Origin: Armatimonadetes bacterium DC
GTDB taxonomy: Bacteria > Armatimonadota > Fimbriimonadia > Fimbriimonadales > GBS-DC
NCBI GenBank assembly: GCA_001442985.1
Contig: LDYB01000020.1
Span: 161,698 to 225,697 of the forward strand
DNA length: 64,000 bases
Direction: 5' to 3'
The notes under the pieces are model-generated. The model saw only the letters and a list, made by a program, of their open reading frames with translations, was not told the origin of the DNA and did not search any database. Shown here one piece after another: positions 18,176 to 26,541 of the stretch. Within the stretch, counting starts at the first letter, position 1, and every line of letters starts with the position of its first letter. A program made the position numbers and the translations under genes.

Positions 18176-19647
18176 TCCAACCCCCTGTGCGCTAATTCAA
18201 TCGCATACAGTGCCGCGCGTGCCTTGTTGAGGCACTCCTGATATTCGCGCTCAGGCTGGGAATCCGCCACAATCCCTGCGCCCGCCTGCACATGCGCCAT
18301 GCCGTCCTTGAGCAGAATCGTGCGGATGGTGATGCAGGTGTCCATGTCGCCCGTGTAGCTGAAGTAGCCGACCGCGCCCGCGTAAGCGCCGCGCTGGGTC
18401 GGTTCCAGCTCATCAATAATCTCCATCGCCCGCACCTTCGGTGCGCCCGACACCGTGCCTGCAGGAAAACACGCCCGCAACACATCAAACGCATCCACAT
18501 CCTGACGCAGCTGCCCCACCACCTCCGATACGATATGCATCACATGCGAGTAGCGCTCAATCACCATCAGTTCGGGAACCTGCACTGTGCCATATTGGCA
18601 GACGCGCCCCAGATCGTTACGCCCCAGGTCCACCAGCATAATATGCTCGGCGCGCTCTTTGGGGTCTGCGAGCAATTCTTGCTCCAGCGCCCTGTCCTCT
18701 TCGGGGGTGGCACCGCGCGGACGCGTGCCCGCAATGGGGCGCGTACGGGCACGGTTCCCCTCCACCGTCACCAGCACTTCGGGCGAAGCGCCAATCAGCG
18801 TGGTCTCGCCCATCCGCAGGAAGAACATATAGGGCGACGGGTTCACCGAGCGCAACGCCCGATAGAGATTCAGCGCAGGCGCCCGCACAGGCACGCTGAA
18901 ACGCTGGGACAGCACCACCTGAATGCAATCCCCCGCATGGATGTAGTCCACTGCCCTGCGCACGGCATCTTCAAACGCCTCACGCGTGATGTTCGCCTGC
19001 GGCTCCAGCCGGAAGGTGGGGTCTTCAAAGCGCGGCGGGGGCGGCGTGGGCGCCCGCAGGCGCGAGAGTGCCCACTCGATTCGCGAGCGCGCCCGCTGAA
19101 GGGAATCCGCCCCTGTCGGCTCCACCAGCGCCACAATCCGAATCTGGTGCAACACATGGTCAAACACCAGCACCAGCTCAGGAAACATCCAGCAACAATC
19201 GTCCACCTCAAGGTCATCAGGGGGCGGCTGGGGCAAGCGTTCAAAAAAGCGCACCATATCGTATGCCATATAGCCCACCGCGCCACCCCCAAAGCGCGGC
19301 AACCCCGCCACAGGCTGATAGGGATACCGATGCAGGAGGGCGCGCACCAGGTGCAGAGGGTCCTGGTCTTCGGGAATGGTCTGGGTTTGCCAGCCGCCGT
19401 CGCGTGTCCACAGGCGTGCCGTGCGCCCTTTCGTGCGTACAATCGTGTGGGGTTCCAGCCCAATCAGTGAGTAGCGCGCGACCTGCTCGCCCCCCGTAAC
19501 GCTCTCCAGAAGGAATGCGTACTCCGAGTCGCCCGCGACTTTGTAAAACGCCGAGACAGGGGTCTCCCAGTCCGCCAGAACCGTATGCACCACAGGTTGA
19601 ATTGCGCCGACGCTGGCGCCAGAATAGGGCAGCTCCGACTTCTCCAT
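18172..19647 (-). CDS. trpE: Anthranilate synthase component I
   Basis: Converts chorismate and ammonia or glutamine to anthranilate, the first step of tryptophan synthesis. The 491-aa protein has the N-terminal LLES motif (feedback tryptophan site) near residue 46. Chorismate-binding domain motifs follow: IAGTRPRG, DLGRNDLGR, GTVSGAPKVRAMEIID and QAGAGIVADS. The ATG at 19647 lies 10 nt after a TATAAC -10, so the message is probably leaderless; the frame extends upstream but into the Xer promoter. No trpG or other trp gene adjoins it. The LLES motif favours TrpE over PabB. Confidence 0.92.
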   Translation of the reverse strand: MEKSELPYSGASVGAIQPVVHTVLADWETPVSAFYKVAGDSEYAFLLESVTGGEQVARYSLIGLEPHTIVRTKGRTARLWTRDGGWQTQTIPEDQDPLHLVRALLHRYPYQPVAGLPRFGGGAVGYMAYDMVRFFERLPQPPPDDLEVDDCCWMFPELVLVFDHVLHQIRIVALVEPTGADSLQRARSRIEWALSRLRAPTPPPPRFEDPTFRLEPQANITREAFEDAVRRAVDYIHAGDCIQVVLSQRFSVPVRAPALNLYRALRSVNPSPYMFFLRMGETTLIGASPEVLVTVEGNRARTRPIAGTRPRGATPEEDRALEQELLADPKERAEHIMLVDLGRNDLGRVCQYGTVQVPELMVIERYSHVMHIVSEVVGQLRQDVDAFDVLRACFPAGTVSGAPKVRAMEIIDELEPTQRGAYAGAVGYFSYTGDMDTCITIRTILLKDGMAHVQAGAGIVADSQPEREYQECLNKARAALYAIELAHRGLD

Positions 19648-19657
19648 ACGCGCTAAA

Positions 19658-19685
19658 GTTATACCCCAACCTGCTGGGGTACAAT
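19658..19685. promoter_or_regulatory. Divergent back-to-back promoters of trpE and the Xer gene
   Basis: Two -10 boxes face away from a shared inverted repeat, CCCCAACCTGCTGGGG (19664-19679). TATAAC on the minus strand (19658-19663) serves trpE and TACAAT on the plus strand (19680-19685) serves the recombinase. Spacers to the start codons are 10 and 7 nt. No room exists for non-overlapping -35 boxes. Confidence 0.65.
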
Positions 19686-19692
19686 CAGGGCG

Positions 19693-20595
19693 ATGAGTCT
19701 GGATATGGCGGTGGAGCGGTTTCTGACGCATCTGGGCACGGTGCGTTCGCCTCATACGGTCAAAGCCTACGGCACGGATCTGGCGCAGTTTGTGGAGTAC
19801 GCGCTCAGCACAGGAATCGATTCGGTCGCAACGGTTAGCCCGCGACTGGTTCGGGCGTGGCTCGATTCGCACCGCGCGGCGTCGCGCACCACCCGTGCCC
19901 GGAAACTGTATGCGTTGCGCTCATTCTTCAAGTTTTGTCGCGCGATGGGCTGGCGCACCGACGACCCCTGCGCCGAGATTGCCATCCCCACGGAGCGGCG
20001 TACACTACCCAAAATGCTCACCGAGCGTCAGACGGAAGCGCTGCTGAACCAGCCTGCGGAACGCCCGCTGGATCCTTTAGCGATTCGCGACCGCGCTCTG
20101 CTGGAACTGATGTACGCCACGGGCTTGCGTGTGAGCGAAGTCGCCAGCCTCGATGTGAACGCGATAGACTTCGAACAGCAGGCGATTCGGGTGCGTGGCA
20201 AGGGCGGGCGGGAGCGAGTCGTGTTGTTCGGGCAGGCGTGCCACGAGGCGCTCGGCGACTACCTGCGCGAGGCACGCCCGAAACTGCTTAATCTGCATAA
20301 GCCCACACGCGCGCTCTTTCTGAACGCCGACGGCGGACGGCTCTCCACACGGAGCATTCACCGCATCATCAAACGCTACGGACGCCAGATTGGCGAGAAC
20401 ATCAGCCCGCACACCCTGCGCCACACCTTCGCCACTCATATGCTGGACCACGGCGCTGACCTGCGCACCGTGCAGGAACTGCTGGGACACCGCAAACTCA
20501 GCACCACGCAGATTTACACCCATCTCACTTTAGACCGCCTGCGCCGCACCGTTAATCGCGCCCTGCCCCGCCTCACCGACCCCGATGAAGAGTAG
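19693..20595 (+). CDS. Tyrosine recombinase of XerC/XerD type
   Basis: Site-specific recombinase, probably resolving chromosome dimers at dif. The 300-aa protein has an N-terminal SAM-like core-binding domain (SPHTVKAYGTDL). The catalytic domain carries TGLRVSE (Arg), GKGGRERVV (Lys), HTLRHTFATH (His-x-x-Arg), LLGH and IYTH, where the Tyr nucleophile sits. It is complete, with no nearby att site or cargo, so housekeeping Xer is more likely than an integron or phage integrase. XerC and XerD cannot be told apart here. The start lies 7 nt after TACAAT, indicating a leaderless mRNA. Confidence 0.88.
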   Translation: MSLDMAVERFLTHLGTVRSPHTVKAYGTDLAQFVEYALSTGIDSVATVSPRLVRAWLDSHRAASRTTRARKLYALRSFFKFCRAMGWRTDDPCAEIAIPTERRTLPKMLTERQTEALLNQPAERPLDPLAIRDRALLELMYATGLRVSEVASLDVNAIDFEQQAIRVRGKGGRERVVLFGQACHEALGDYLREARPKLLNLHKPTRALFLNADGGRLSTRSIHRIIKRYGRQIGENISPHTLRHTFATHMLDHGADLRTVQELLGHRKLSTTQIYTHLTLDRLRRTVNRALPRLTDPDEE

Positions 20596-20639
20596 CCGTC
20601 GGGTATAATCCGCTCTCAGAGAGGAGGTTGAAACACGCT

Positions 20640-21152
20640 ATGGAACGACCGAACGCAGTAACATTTCTGGGAAATCCGCTCACGCTCGTGGGGAAAGAAC
20701 TCAAGCCGGGCGATCCAGCTCCCGACGCCACGCTCGTCAAGCAAGACCTGTCCACCGTGAACCTCCGCGACTATTTCGGCAAAGTTTTGCTGATTAGCGT
20801 CGTGCCGTCGCTCGATACGGGGGTCTGCAGCGCCCAGACCAAACGCTTCAACGAAGAGGCAAGCCAGCTGCCCGATGCCGTGCAGGTGTTGACGGTCAGC
20901 ATGGATTTGCCCTTCGCCCAGAAGCGATTCTGCGGCGCGGAAAACATCGACAAGATAGAAGTGCTTTCCGACCATCGTGAGGCGTCGTTCGGGCAAGCCT
21001 ATGGCACGCTGGTCAAGGAACTGCGCATCGAGTCGCGCGCCGTGTTCGTGATTGACCCGCAGGGCATCGTGCGCTATGTGGAGTATGTGCCCGAAATCAC
21101 GAATCATCCCAACTACGACGCCGCGCTTCAGGCAGTGCGCGCGTTGCTCTAA
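20640..21152 (+). CDS. tpx: Thiol peroxidase (atypical 2-Cys peroxiredoxin)
   Basis: Cytoplasmic or periplasmic peroxidase reducing organic hydroperoxides with thioredoxin. The 170-aa protein has the peroxidatic Cys near residue 63 in PSLDTGVCS and the resolving Cys near residue 98 in RFCGAENI, the Tpx pairing. GAGGAGG lies 12 nt before the ATG at 20640. An in-frame TTG immediately after the RBS is too close to be used. GGG-TATAAT occurs at 20599-20607. GH84 follows 13 nt downstream on the same strand. Confidence 0.93.
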   Translation: MERPNAVTFLGNPLTLVGKELKPGDPAPDATLVKQDLSTVNLRDYFGKVLLISVVPSLDTGVCSAQTKRFNEEASQLPDAVQVLTVSMDLPFAQKRFCGAENIDKIEVLSDHREASFGQAYGTLVKELRIESRAVFVIDPQGIVRYVEYVPEITNHPNYDAALQAVRALL

Positions 21153-21165
21153 CTGAGGCACCACC

Positions 21166-22770
21166 ATGCACTGGCTTCCACTTCCCCGGGAACTGACTGT
21201 CTCGGAAGAGCGTCTTCCGTTCGCAGGCTGTCATGCGATTAAGCACCCTGCAGGCTGGGAGGGGGCGGTGCGCCCGCTCAGCGCGTTGGGCGAGGCGTTT
21301 GGCGGCTGGACCGCCTTTTTTGAGCATGACGCCTCGCTTGCGCCCGAAGCCTACCGTTTGCAGATAGAAAACGGGCGCATTCGGGTGCAGGCAGGTTCGC
21401 CACGCGCCGCATTCTACGCCTGCCACACCCTCCTGCAGGCGTGGGACGGCAAGTCGCTGCCGATTCTGAGCGTCGCCGACGCGCCTACCCTCGCATGGCG
21501 GGGCGTGGTGGAAGGTTTCTATGGCGTGCCATGGAAACACGCGGCGCGGCTAAGAATGCTTGACTTTATGGGCGCGCACAAAATGAACATCTACCTCTAC
21601 GCGCCCAAAGATGACCCCTATCACCGCGACCGCTGGCGCGACCCCTATCCGCCTGAAGAGGCTGAACGGCTTCACGAGCTGGTGCAACGCGCTCAACAGA
21701 ACTTCATCGAATTCGTCTTCTGTATCAGCCCCGGGCTGTCGATGGTCTACTCCGACCCGGAAGAGTTCCAGCGCCTTGTGGCGAAAATCGAGGCGGTTCA
21801 GGCGATGGGCGTGCGCGCCTTCGGCTTGCTGGTGGACGACATCCCTGAAGAGCTGCAACACGAGGCGGACAGGGCGGTCTATAGCTCGCTGGCGCATGCG
21901 CATGCCGACCTTGCGAACCGTCTTCACCACTGGCTGAAGGAGCGCGACAGCACCAGCTGGCTGATTGTGTGTCCCACCTTCTATCACAATCGGGGCGAGC
22001 CGCCGTATGTGAAGGAACTCGGCGAGCGCACCGAGCGCGGTATCTCCATTATGTGGACAGGTCCGAAGGTGGTCTCCCGCGAAATCACGCACGAAGACGC
22101 CGAGCTGTTTACGCTGGCAATCCGGCGCAAGCCCTTTGTGTGGGACAACTACCCTGTGAACGACTACGAGCCGAGCCGCCTGCTGATGGGTCCCATCACG
22201 GGGCGCGATGTGGAGACACTGGTGCGATTGGAAGCGCTGGTATCTAACCCCATGAATCAGGCAGAAGCCTCCAAAATTGCGCTGGGCACTTACGCCGACC
22301 TGCTCTGGAATGCCGAGGCGTATGACCCCCAGCGTAGTTGGGACGCCGCGATTGTGCATCTGGTCGGCGAGGAAGCGTTGCCCGCGATGCGCGAGTTCTG
22401 CCAGCAGAACCTCTGGAGCCGCCACTGGAAAGAGGCGCCCCCCGAAATCGCCAGCGCAATTGAAGAGTGGCAAAAGAGCGGCGACACAGAGCCCCTGCGC
22501 TCTGCGCTCACCAGACTGGCAACGCTTCCGCGACGCCTGCGCCAGCATATCACCCAGACGGAACTGCTGGAGGAGCTGGAACCCTGGCTCTGGCGGATGG
22601 AGCAAATCAGCAAACTGGGGCTGGAGCTGTTAGATCAGCTGGAAGAAGAGGCTCTGCGCCCCGCGCGCATCCTGACCGAACTGGAAGCCATCCGCAACGC
22701 CAGCGAAGCCATCGTCTGCGACGGCTGGATTGAACGCTGGATTCGGGAAACCCTGGAAGAGTTCGCCTGA
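21166..22770 (+). CDS. GH84 family beta-N-acetylglucosaminidase (O-GlcNAcase-like)
   Basis: Glycoside hydrolase removing beta-linked N-acetylglucosamine. An N-terminal GH20b-like domain (residues 1-110) precedes the catalytic barrel opened by GVVEGFYGVPW near 112. Next come MNIYLYAPKDDPYHRDRW and the catalytic Asp pair in LLVDDIPEEL near 228, as expected for substrate-assisted catalysis in GH84. The C-terminal third is helical. No signal peptide, so it is probably intracellular, perhaps in amino-sugar or peptidoglycan recycling. TGAGG lies before the ATG. It is likely cotranscribed with tpx, though no functional link is evident. Confidence 0.85.
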   Translation: MHWLPLPRELTVSEERLPFAGCHAIKHPAGWEGAVRPLSALGEAFGGWTAFFEHDASLAPEAYRLQIENGRIRVQAGSPRAAFYACHTLLQAWDGKSLPILSVADAPTLAWRGVVEGFYGVPWKHAARLRMLDFMGAHKMNIYLYAPKDDPYHRDRWRDPYPPEEAERLHELVQRAQQNFIEFVFCISPGLSMVYSDPEEFQRLVAKIEAVQAMGVRAFGLLVDDIPEELQHEADRAVYSSLAHAHADLANRLHHWLKERDSTSWLIVCPTFYHNRGEPPYVKELGERTERGISIMWTGPKVVSREITHEDAELFTLAIRRKPFVWDNYPVNDYEPSRLLMGPITGRDVETLVRLEALVSNPMNQAEASKIALGTYADLLWNAEAYDPQRSWDAAIVHLVGEEALPAMREFCQQNLWSRHWKEAPPEIASAIEEWQKSGDTEPLRSALTRLATLPRRLRQHITQTELLEELEPWLWRMEQISKLGLELLDQLEEEALRPARILTELEAIRNASEAIVCDGWIERWIRETLEEFA

Positions 22771-22776
22771 AACCCC

Positions 22777-22806
22777 TTGAATTCAGGCAACGGCGCATGG
22801 TATAAT
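22777..22806 (+). promoter_or_regulatory. Promoter of the tRNA-Glu/tRNA-Val pair
   Basis: TTGAAT (22777-22782) and TATAAT (22801-22806) with an 18-nt spacer. The -10 ends 13 nt before the first tRNA base. Confidence 0.7.
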
Positions 22807-22819
22807 CATGACGCCTCGT

Positions 22820-22896
22820 GGGGCCATGGTCTAGGGGACTAGGACGCCTGGTTTTCAGCCAGGAGGACGGGGGTTCGAATCCCCCTGGCCCTACCA
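22820..22896 (+). tRNA. tRNA-Glu (anticodon UUC)
   Basis: The cloverleaf is visible. Acceptor GGGGCCA pairs with TGGCCCT (one G-T pair at the end). The anticodon stem CCTGG/CCAGG encloses the loop TTTTCAG with anticodon TTC. The T arm is GGGGGTTCGAATCCCCC. CCA is encoded at 22894-22896. Confidence 0.95.
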
Positions 22897-22901
22897 GAAT
22901 C

Positions 22902-22976
22902 GCGCGGTTAGCTCAGTGGTAGAGCACTTCCTTGACGTGGAAGGGGTCGGAGGTTCAAGTCCTCCACCGCGCACCA
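22902..22976 (+). tRNA. tRNA-Val (anticodon GAC)
   Basis: Acceptor GCGCGGT pairs with ACCGCGC. The anticodon stem CTTCC/GGAAG encloses TTGACGT, giving anticodon GAC. The T arm is GGAGGTTCAAGTCCTCC. CCA is encoded at 22974-22976. It lies 5 nt after tRNA-Glu and shares its promoter. Confidence 0.95.
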
Positions 22977-22988
22977 TTTTTTATTTAA

Positions 22989-23013
22989 GGGGGCAGGTTG
23001 CCCCGCCCCCTTT
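22989..23013 (+). terminator. Probable intrinsic terminator after tRNA-Val
   Basis: GGGGGC (22989-22994) pairs with GCCCCC (23005-23010), followed by TTTGTGT. The T tract is short. A further run of T precedes the stem at 22977-22984. Confidence 0.55.
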
Positions 23014-23024
23014 GTGTCAGCGCT

Positions 23025-23528
23025 TCATTTCCTGCGACGCCACAGTAACCCCGCAACACCTGCACCCAGAAACACCAGCGAAGCAGGTTCCGGTATAGGG
23101 TTCAGCTGCCCACGGATTTCGCCTCCGGAGAGGACCTGCGTGTGCAGGTTCACATACCATAGCCCCGCCAGAAAGTCCGCCTCCTGAGCAGAGGTCAAGG
23201 TGAAGGTGTCATCCGAGGTCCAGACTCGTGGGTCAGAGCTGGTGTTGTTGAGGAAAAACACAACCGGACCGTTCACTCCGACAGCGCCGCGATGGATATG
23301 CCCAAAAAGGAGATTGCTCTGAAACCCTGAGGCGTTAACCATGATTCGCAGGGTTCGAGTCGCCTGGTCGTAGGTTCCCATCGCTATGCCCGTTGCGGGG
23401 CTGCTGTTCGGTGGCACTTCCTGGGAACCACTGAGCGGGTCGTGAAAATGCCACATCTGCGCACCTGCAGACAAGACACTGAGCGCGCACGCCAGCATGA
23501 CGCCTGTAAAGAGCCTCTTGTTGAACAT
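23025..23528 (-). CDS. CHRD-domain protein with PEP-CTERM sorting signal
   Basis: A 167-aa secreted protein. A signal peptide (residues 1-23) is followed by a CHRD domain: LSGSQEVPPNSSPATG, then NLLFGHIHRG, and NLHTQVLSGGEIRGQL near the end. The C-terminus is a textbook PEP-CTERM tail: PEPAS, a hydrophobic helix, then RRRK. Such proteins are normally processed by an exosortase and linked to exopolysaccharide; no exosortase is in the window. The CHRD fold was first described in chordin, and its bacterial role is unknown. An RBS-like GGGAGGAG precedes the ATG. Confidence 0.88.
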   Translation of the reverse strand: MFNKRLFTGVMLACALSVLSAGAQMWHFHDPLSGSQEVPPNSSPATGIAMGTYDQATRTLRIMVNASGFQSNLLFGHIHRGAVGVNGPVVFFLNNTSSDPRVWTSDDTFTLTSAQEADFLAGLWYVNLHTQVLSGGEIRGQLNPIPEPASLVFLGAGVAGLLWRRRK

Positions 23529-23759
23529 TGTAACTCCTCCCTTCTAAGATTGGTGATTTTTTAACGAACATCTCCATCTCAGGTTCCCTCAAAAGCGACT
23601 CAGGAAAGTGAACAAATGATGAACCAACGCAGACTTCTTCCCACGGCAGCTAAAGCCGCTCTGTTGCAAGGATAGGGGCGTGAGCGTTCCGAGACCCCCT
23701 CCTTCAGGTCTTAGGGAGAGGCTTTTTGACAGGCGTGCCGTCTTGGAACTTGTGCCCTG

Positions 23760-23854
23760 ACGGCTAAAGCCGTTCCTATAAGACGAAGCCGACCTGCGTC
23801 GGCTAAAACAGCCAGCGGAGGCTGGCTTTGTTTATCAGGAACGGCTTTAGCCGT
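23760..23854. repeat. Modular palindromic intergenic element, copy D
   Basis: Complete 95-bp copy in the opposite orientation to A. Palindrome ACGGCTAAAGCCGT (23760-23773), hairpin AGCCGACCTGCGTCGGCT (23787-23804), hairpin AGCCAGCGGAGGCTGGCT (23810-23827), palindrome ACGGCTTTAGCCGT (23841-23854). Compensating changes keep the outer palindromes paired. The 439-nt gap 23529-23967 holds this copy, a half copy and the uvrC promoter. Confidence 0.88.
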
Positions 23855-23904
23855 CGCTCTTTCGGGGGCATCGTGGGTTCCAGAAGGTATCTTTGCAACA
23901 GAGC

Positions 23905-23938
23905 AGCTAAAGCCGTTCCTATAAGACGAAGCCGACCT
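23905..23938. repeat. Truncated half copy of the palindromic element
   Basis: AGCTAAAGCCG-TTCCTATAAGACGAA-GCCGACCTG reproduces the left half of copy D. It breaks off 15 nt before the uvrC -10. Nearby, CTCTGTTGCAA (23656-23666) and TTGCAACAGAG (23893-23903) form an inverted repeat bracketing the region. Confidence 0.75.
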
Positions 23939-23953
23939 GAAAGTCTCGCGGGG

Positions 23954-23959
23954 TACAAT
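23954..23959 (+). promoter_or_regulatory. -10 element of uvrC (leaderless)
   Basis: GGGG-TACAAT ends 8 nt before the uvrC ATG. No Shine-Dalgarno sequence fits in between. Confidence 0.6.
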
Positions 23960-23967
23960 AAAAACTG

Positions 23968-25791
23968 ATGTCCGCAGACCTGCAGGCGAAACTCAAAACC
24001 CTTCCGAAGCAGCCGGGGTGCTACATTTTCAAAGATGCGCAGGGCGCCGTGCTGTATGTGGGCAAGGCGGTCAACCTGCGCCAGCGGGTGCGTTCCTATT
24101 TCCAGAAGTCGGCACAGCAAACCCCCAAAATCGCCCGCATGGTGCGCCGAATCGCCGATCTGGAGTGGATTGTTACCGACAGCGAGCTGGAAGCCCTGAT
24201 TCTGGAATGCAATCTCATCAAACAGCACCGCCCGCCTTACAATGTGCTGATGCGGGACGACAAGTCCTACCCCTATCTTTGTCTCACGCTGGGCGAGAAG
24301 TTCCCGCGCCTGCTGGTCACGCGGCGCGTGCGCAAAGATGGCAGCCGCTACTTCGGTCCGTTCGCGAACTCCGGCGCGGTCTGGAGTACCCATCAGTTGC
24401 TTCATCGCACCTTTCCGCTGATTCCCTGCGGCAAAGTCTGGTCAGGGGAACCCGTTCAGCGCCCGTGTCTCTACTATCACATGGGGCGGTGTCTGGCGCC
24501 GTGTGCAGGATTGGCAGACCCTGAAGAGTACCGCAAAATTGTGCAAAATGTGGTGCTGTTTCTGGAGGGCAAAGGCGACGACTTAATCAAGCAACTGGAA
24601 GCCCAGATGGAACAGGCGGCAGAAGCGCTGGAGTTTGAGCGCGCCGCCAAAATTCGGGACCAGATTCGCGCCCTGCAGGAAGTGCTGCAAAAGCAGAAGG
24701 TTGTGCATCCCGATGGGATTAACGAAGATGTGATTGCGCTGGTCAAGGACGAGCGGGGCGCGTGCGTGCAGATGTTTTTCATTCGCGGCGGCAAGCTGCT
24801 GGGGCAACGCCACTTTTTCCTGAGCGAGGGCGCGGAAGACCAGCCGGGCGCCCTGATGCAGGAGTTCCTCAAACAATACTATCAGGACGCGCCTGAAGTG
24901 CCTGAGCGGATTCTGTTGCCCTATGAGGTGGAAGAGGCGCGGATTATCGCCCAGTGGCTCAAACAGCGTCGGGGCAGTGCGGTGGAAATTCGCGTGCCGC
25001 ATCGGGGCGAGGATGCCCGCCTGCTGGAGATGGCAGCCCAGAACGCGGAGCTGGCGCTCCAGAGCCTGCGCCAGGAGCTGGAGCAGAAAGCCGAGTGGCT
25101 CGAATCGGCATTGCTGGAACTGCAGGAAACGCTCCGCCTGCCCACGCTCCCGAACCGAATTGAGGCTTACGACATCTCCAACATTCAGGGGATTGCCCCC
25201 GTGGGCAGTATGGTGGTGTTTGAAGGCGGGCAACCCAAAAAGTCGGACTATCGGCGGTTTCGCATTCGCTGGCATCCCGAATCGCCCGATGACTTCGCGA
25301 TGATGCGCGAGGTGCTGACCCGCCGCCTTCGCGAGGCGCTGGAAGGCGACGAAAAATGGCGCGTACTGCCCGACTTGATTCTGATTGACGGCGGTCGCGG
25401 TCAACTGAACGCCGCGCTGGAAGCGATTCGGGCGCTCGGCTTTCAGATTCCTGCCGTGGGGCTGGCGAAACGGCACGAGCTGGTCATTCTGCCCGATGAG
25501 CCAGACCCCATAGAGCTGCCCCGCCATTCGCGGGCGTTGCACCTGCTCCAGCGGATTCGTGACGAGGCGCACCGCTTCGCCCTCACCTACCACCGCAAAC
25601 TGCGCGAGGAGCGCGCGCACCGCTCCCCGCTGGACGAAATCCCAGGGATTGGACCGCGCCGCAAGAAAATGCTGCTGCGCCTGTTCGGCTCCATCGAGCG
25701 CATCCGTCAGGCGAGCGTGGAGGAACTGGCTTCCGTGCCCACCATGACCCGCCGCCTCGCCGAGCAGGTGCTGGAATATCTGCGCGAATAG
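23968..25791 (+). CDS. uvrC: UvrABC system protein C
   Basis: Dual-incision endonuclease subunit of nucleotide excision repair. The 607-aa protein has a GIY-YIG domain at 1-95 (PGCYIFKDAQG, LYVGKA, and catalytic Glu in ALILECNLIK). The UVR domain that contacts UvrB spans about 200-235 (ALEFERAAKIRDQI). The RNase-H-like second nuclease domain starts near 385 (RIEAYDISN, LILIDGGRGQL). The C-terminal helix-hairpin-helix pair begins near 550 (LDEIPGIGPRRKK). It is complete. The message is probably leaderless, and uvrA and uvrB are not nearby. Confidence 0.96.
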   Translation: MSADLQAKLKTLPKQPGCYIFKDAQGAVLYVGKAVNLRQRVRSYFQKSAQQTPKIARMVRRIADLEWIVTDSELEALILECNLIKQHRPPYNVLMRDDKSYPYLCLTLGEKFPRLLVTRRVRKDGSRYFGPFANSGAVWSTHQLLHRTFPLIPCGKVWSGEPVQRPCLYYHMGRCLAPCAGLADPEEYRKIVQNVVLFLEGKGDDLIKQLEAQMEQAAEALEFERAAKIRDQIRALQEVLQKQKVVHPDGINEDVIALVKDERGACVQMFFIRGGKLLGQRHFFLSEGAEDQPGALMQEFLKQYYQDAPEVPERILLPYEVEEARIIAQWLKQRRGSAVEIRVPHRGEDARLLEMAAQNAELALQSLRQELEQKAEWLESALLELQETLRLPTLPNRIEAYDISNIQGIAPVGSMVVFEGGQPKKSDYRRFRIRWHPESPDDFAMMREVLTRRLREALEGDEKWRVLPDLILIDGGRGQLNAALEAIRALGFQIPAVGLAKRHELVILPDEPDPIELPRHSRALHLLQRIRDEAHRFALTYHRKLREERAHRSPLDEIPGIGPRRKKMLLRLFGSIERIRQASVEELASVPTMTRRLAEQVLEYLRE

Positions 25792-25850
25792 CGCGATGAC
25801 CCTGTGAAAAGGCGACCCCGCTGTGGAATAACCCCCACGAGGTGGAGCCT

Positions 25851-26492
25851 ATGCGATGGATGATAGCACTTGTGGCGGGGCTTTGGTGGCTCTCAGCCTG
25901 TGCGATTCCGGAAACGGTGGTGCTAACACCAACGGCAAACCGAAACCAGCCCCGATCGCTCTATCTGGCTACAGAGCAGTACGCCGTTCCACGCTACTAC
26001 GACCAGACCCGCACCCGATGCTTCTACACCCAGGCGCTGTTGACGGACCGCTTCGACTTCGGCGTCGACTTCGTGGGGTTTGACCAGCCCCAGGCGCGCC
26101 AGACGCTCCTGAACGCACGACTGGTGCTGACCCCCGAAAGCGAGCGCACCCCCGGGGTGGCGTTGGGTGTGATGAATATCTCCGACCAGACCCGACCGAC
26201 CTACTATGTGGTCAGCACGCGCACCACTTCGTTTGGGCGCTTCCATGTGGGAGGCTACACCGCAGAGGGACGCACCGGTTGGAGTGGTGCATATCAGTTT
26301 TCGCTGGCGGGTTTTGACGGCGCGGTGGAATATTTCCGACTGCCCTCGGGCGATGCCTACACCAGCTTTGGCGTGGGGCGCGCCCTGAACCAGAGCGTCT
26401 ATCTCTACACCTACTACTCGCGTCATGATAAGACCCGCGACGCTGACCTGTTCGGGGTCTATATTGCGTTCACTCCGTTTCGGCTCTTCTGA
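25851..26492 (+). CDS. Putative lipoprotein of unknown function
   Basis: About 213 aa. The start MRWMIALVAGLWWLSAC has a clean lipobox (LSAC), so the protein is probably lipid-anchored. The rest is rich in Tyr, Phe, Thr and Arg with alternating strand-like segments (for example YYVVSTRTTSFGRFHVGGY and SVYLYTYYSRHD), suggesting a beta-sandwich or barrel-like domain. I do not recognise the family. The ATG at 25851 follows GAGGTGGAG; a GTG at 25842 lies inside that RBS and was not used. It stands alone between uvrC and a HAD gene. Confidence 0.65.
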   Translation: MRWMIALVAGLWWLSACAIPETVVLTPTANRNQPRSLYLATEQYAVPRYYDQTRTRCFYTQALLTDRFDFGVDFVGFDQPQARQTLLNARLVLTPESERTPGVALGVMNISDQTRPTYYVVSTRTTSFGRFHVGGYTAEGRTGWSGAYQFSLAGFDGAVEYFRLPSGDAYTSFGVGRALNQSVYLYTYYSRHDKTRDADLFGVYIAFTPFRLF

Positions 26493-26527
26493 GAGCGCTC
26501 TACCCCCGTCGCGCGAGGCGGCGGGGG

Positions 26528-26533
26528 TATAAT
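26528..26533 (+). promoter_or_regulatory. -10 element of HAD hydrolase gene (leaderless)
   Basis: GGGGG-TATAAT, 8 nt before the ATG. The G run pairs with CCCCC at 26503-26507 upstream, forming a stem abutting the -10. Confidence 0.6.
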
Positions 26534-26541
26534 CTTGCCAT

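Noticed and set aside
18292..19470. 392-aa plus-strand frame
   Set aside because: Antisense of trpE; no motif and a composition typical of a reverse-complement frame.
19693..20595. Integrase of an integrative element inserted at a tRNA
   Set aside because: The protein is a standard-length Xer recombinase. The nearest tRNAs are over 2 kb away and intact, with no direct-repeat att site or cargo.
21550..22605. 351-aa minus-strand frame
   Set aside because: Antisense of the GH84 gene.
24583..25620. 345-aa minus-strand frame
   Set aside because: Antisense of uvrC.
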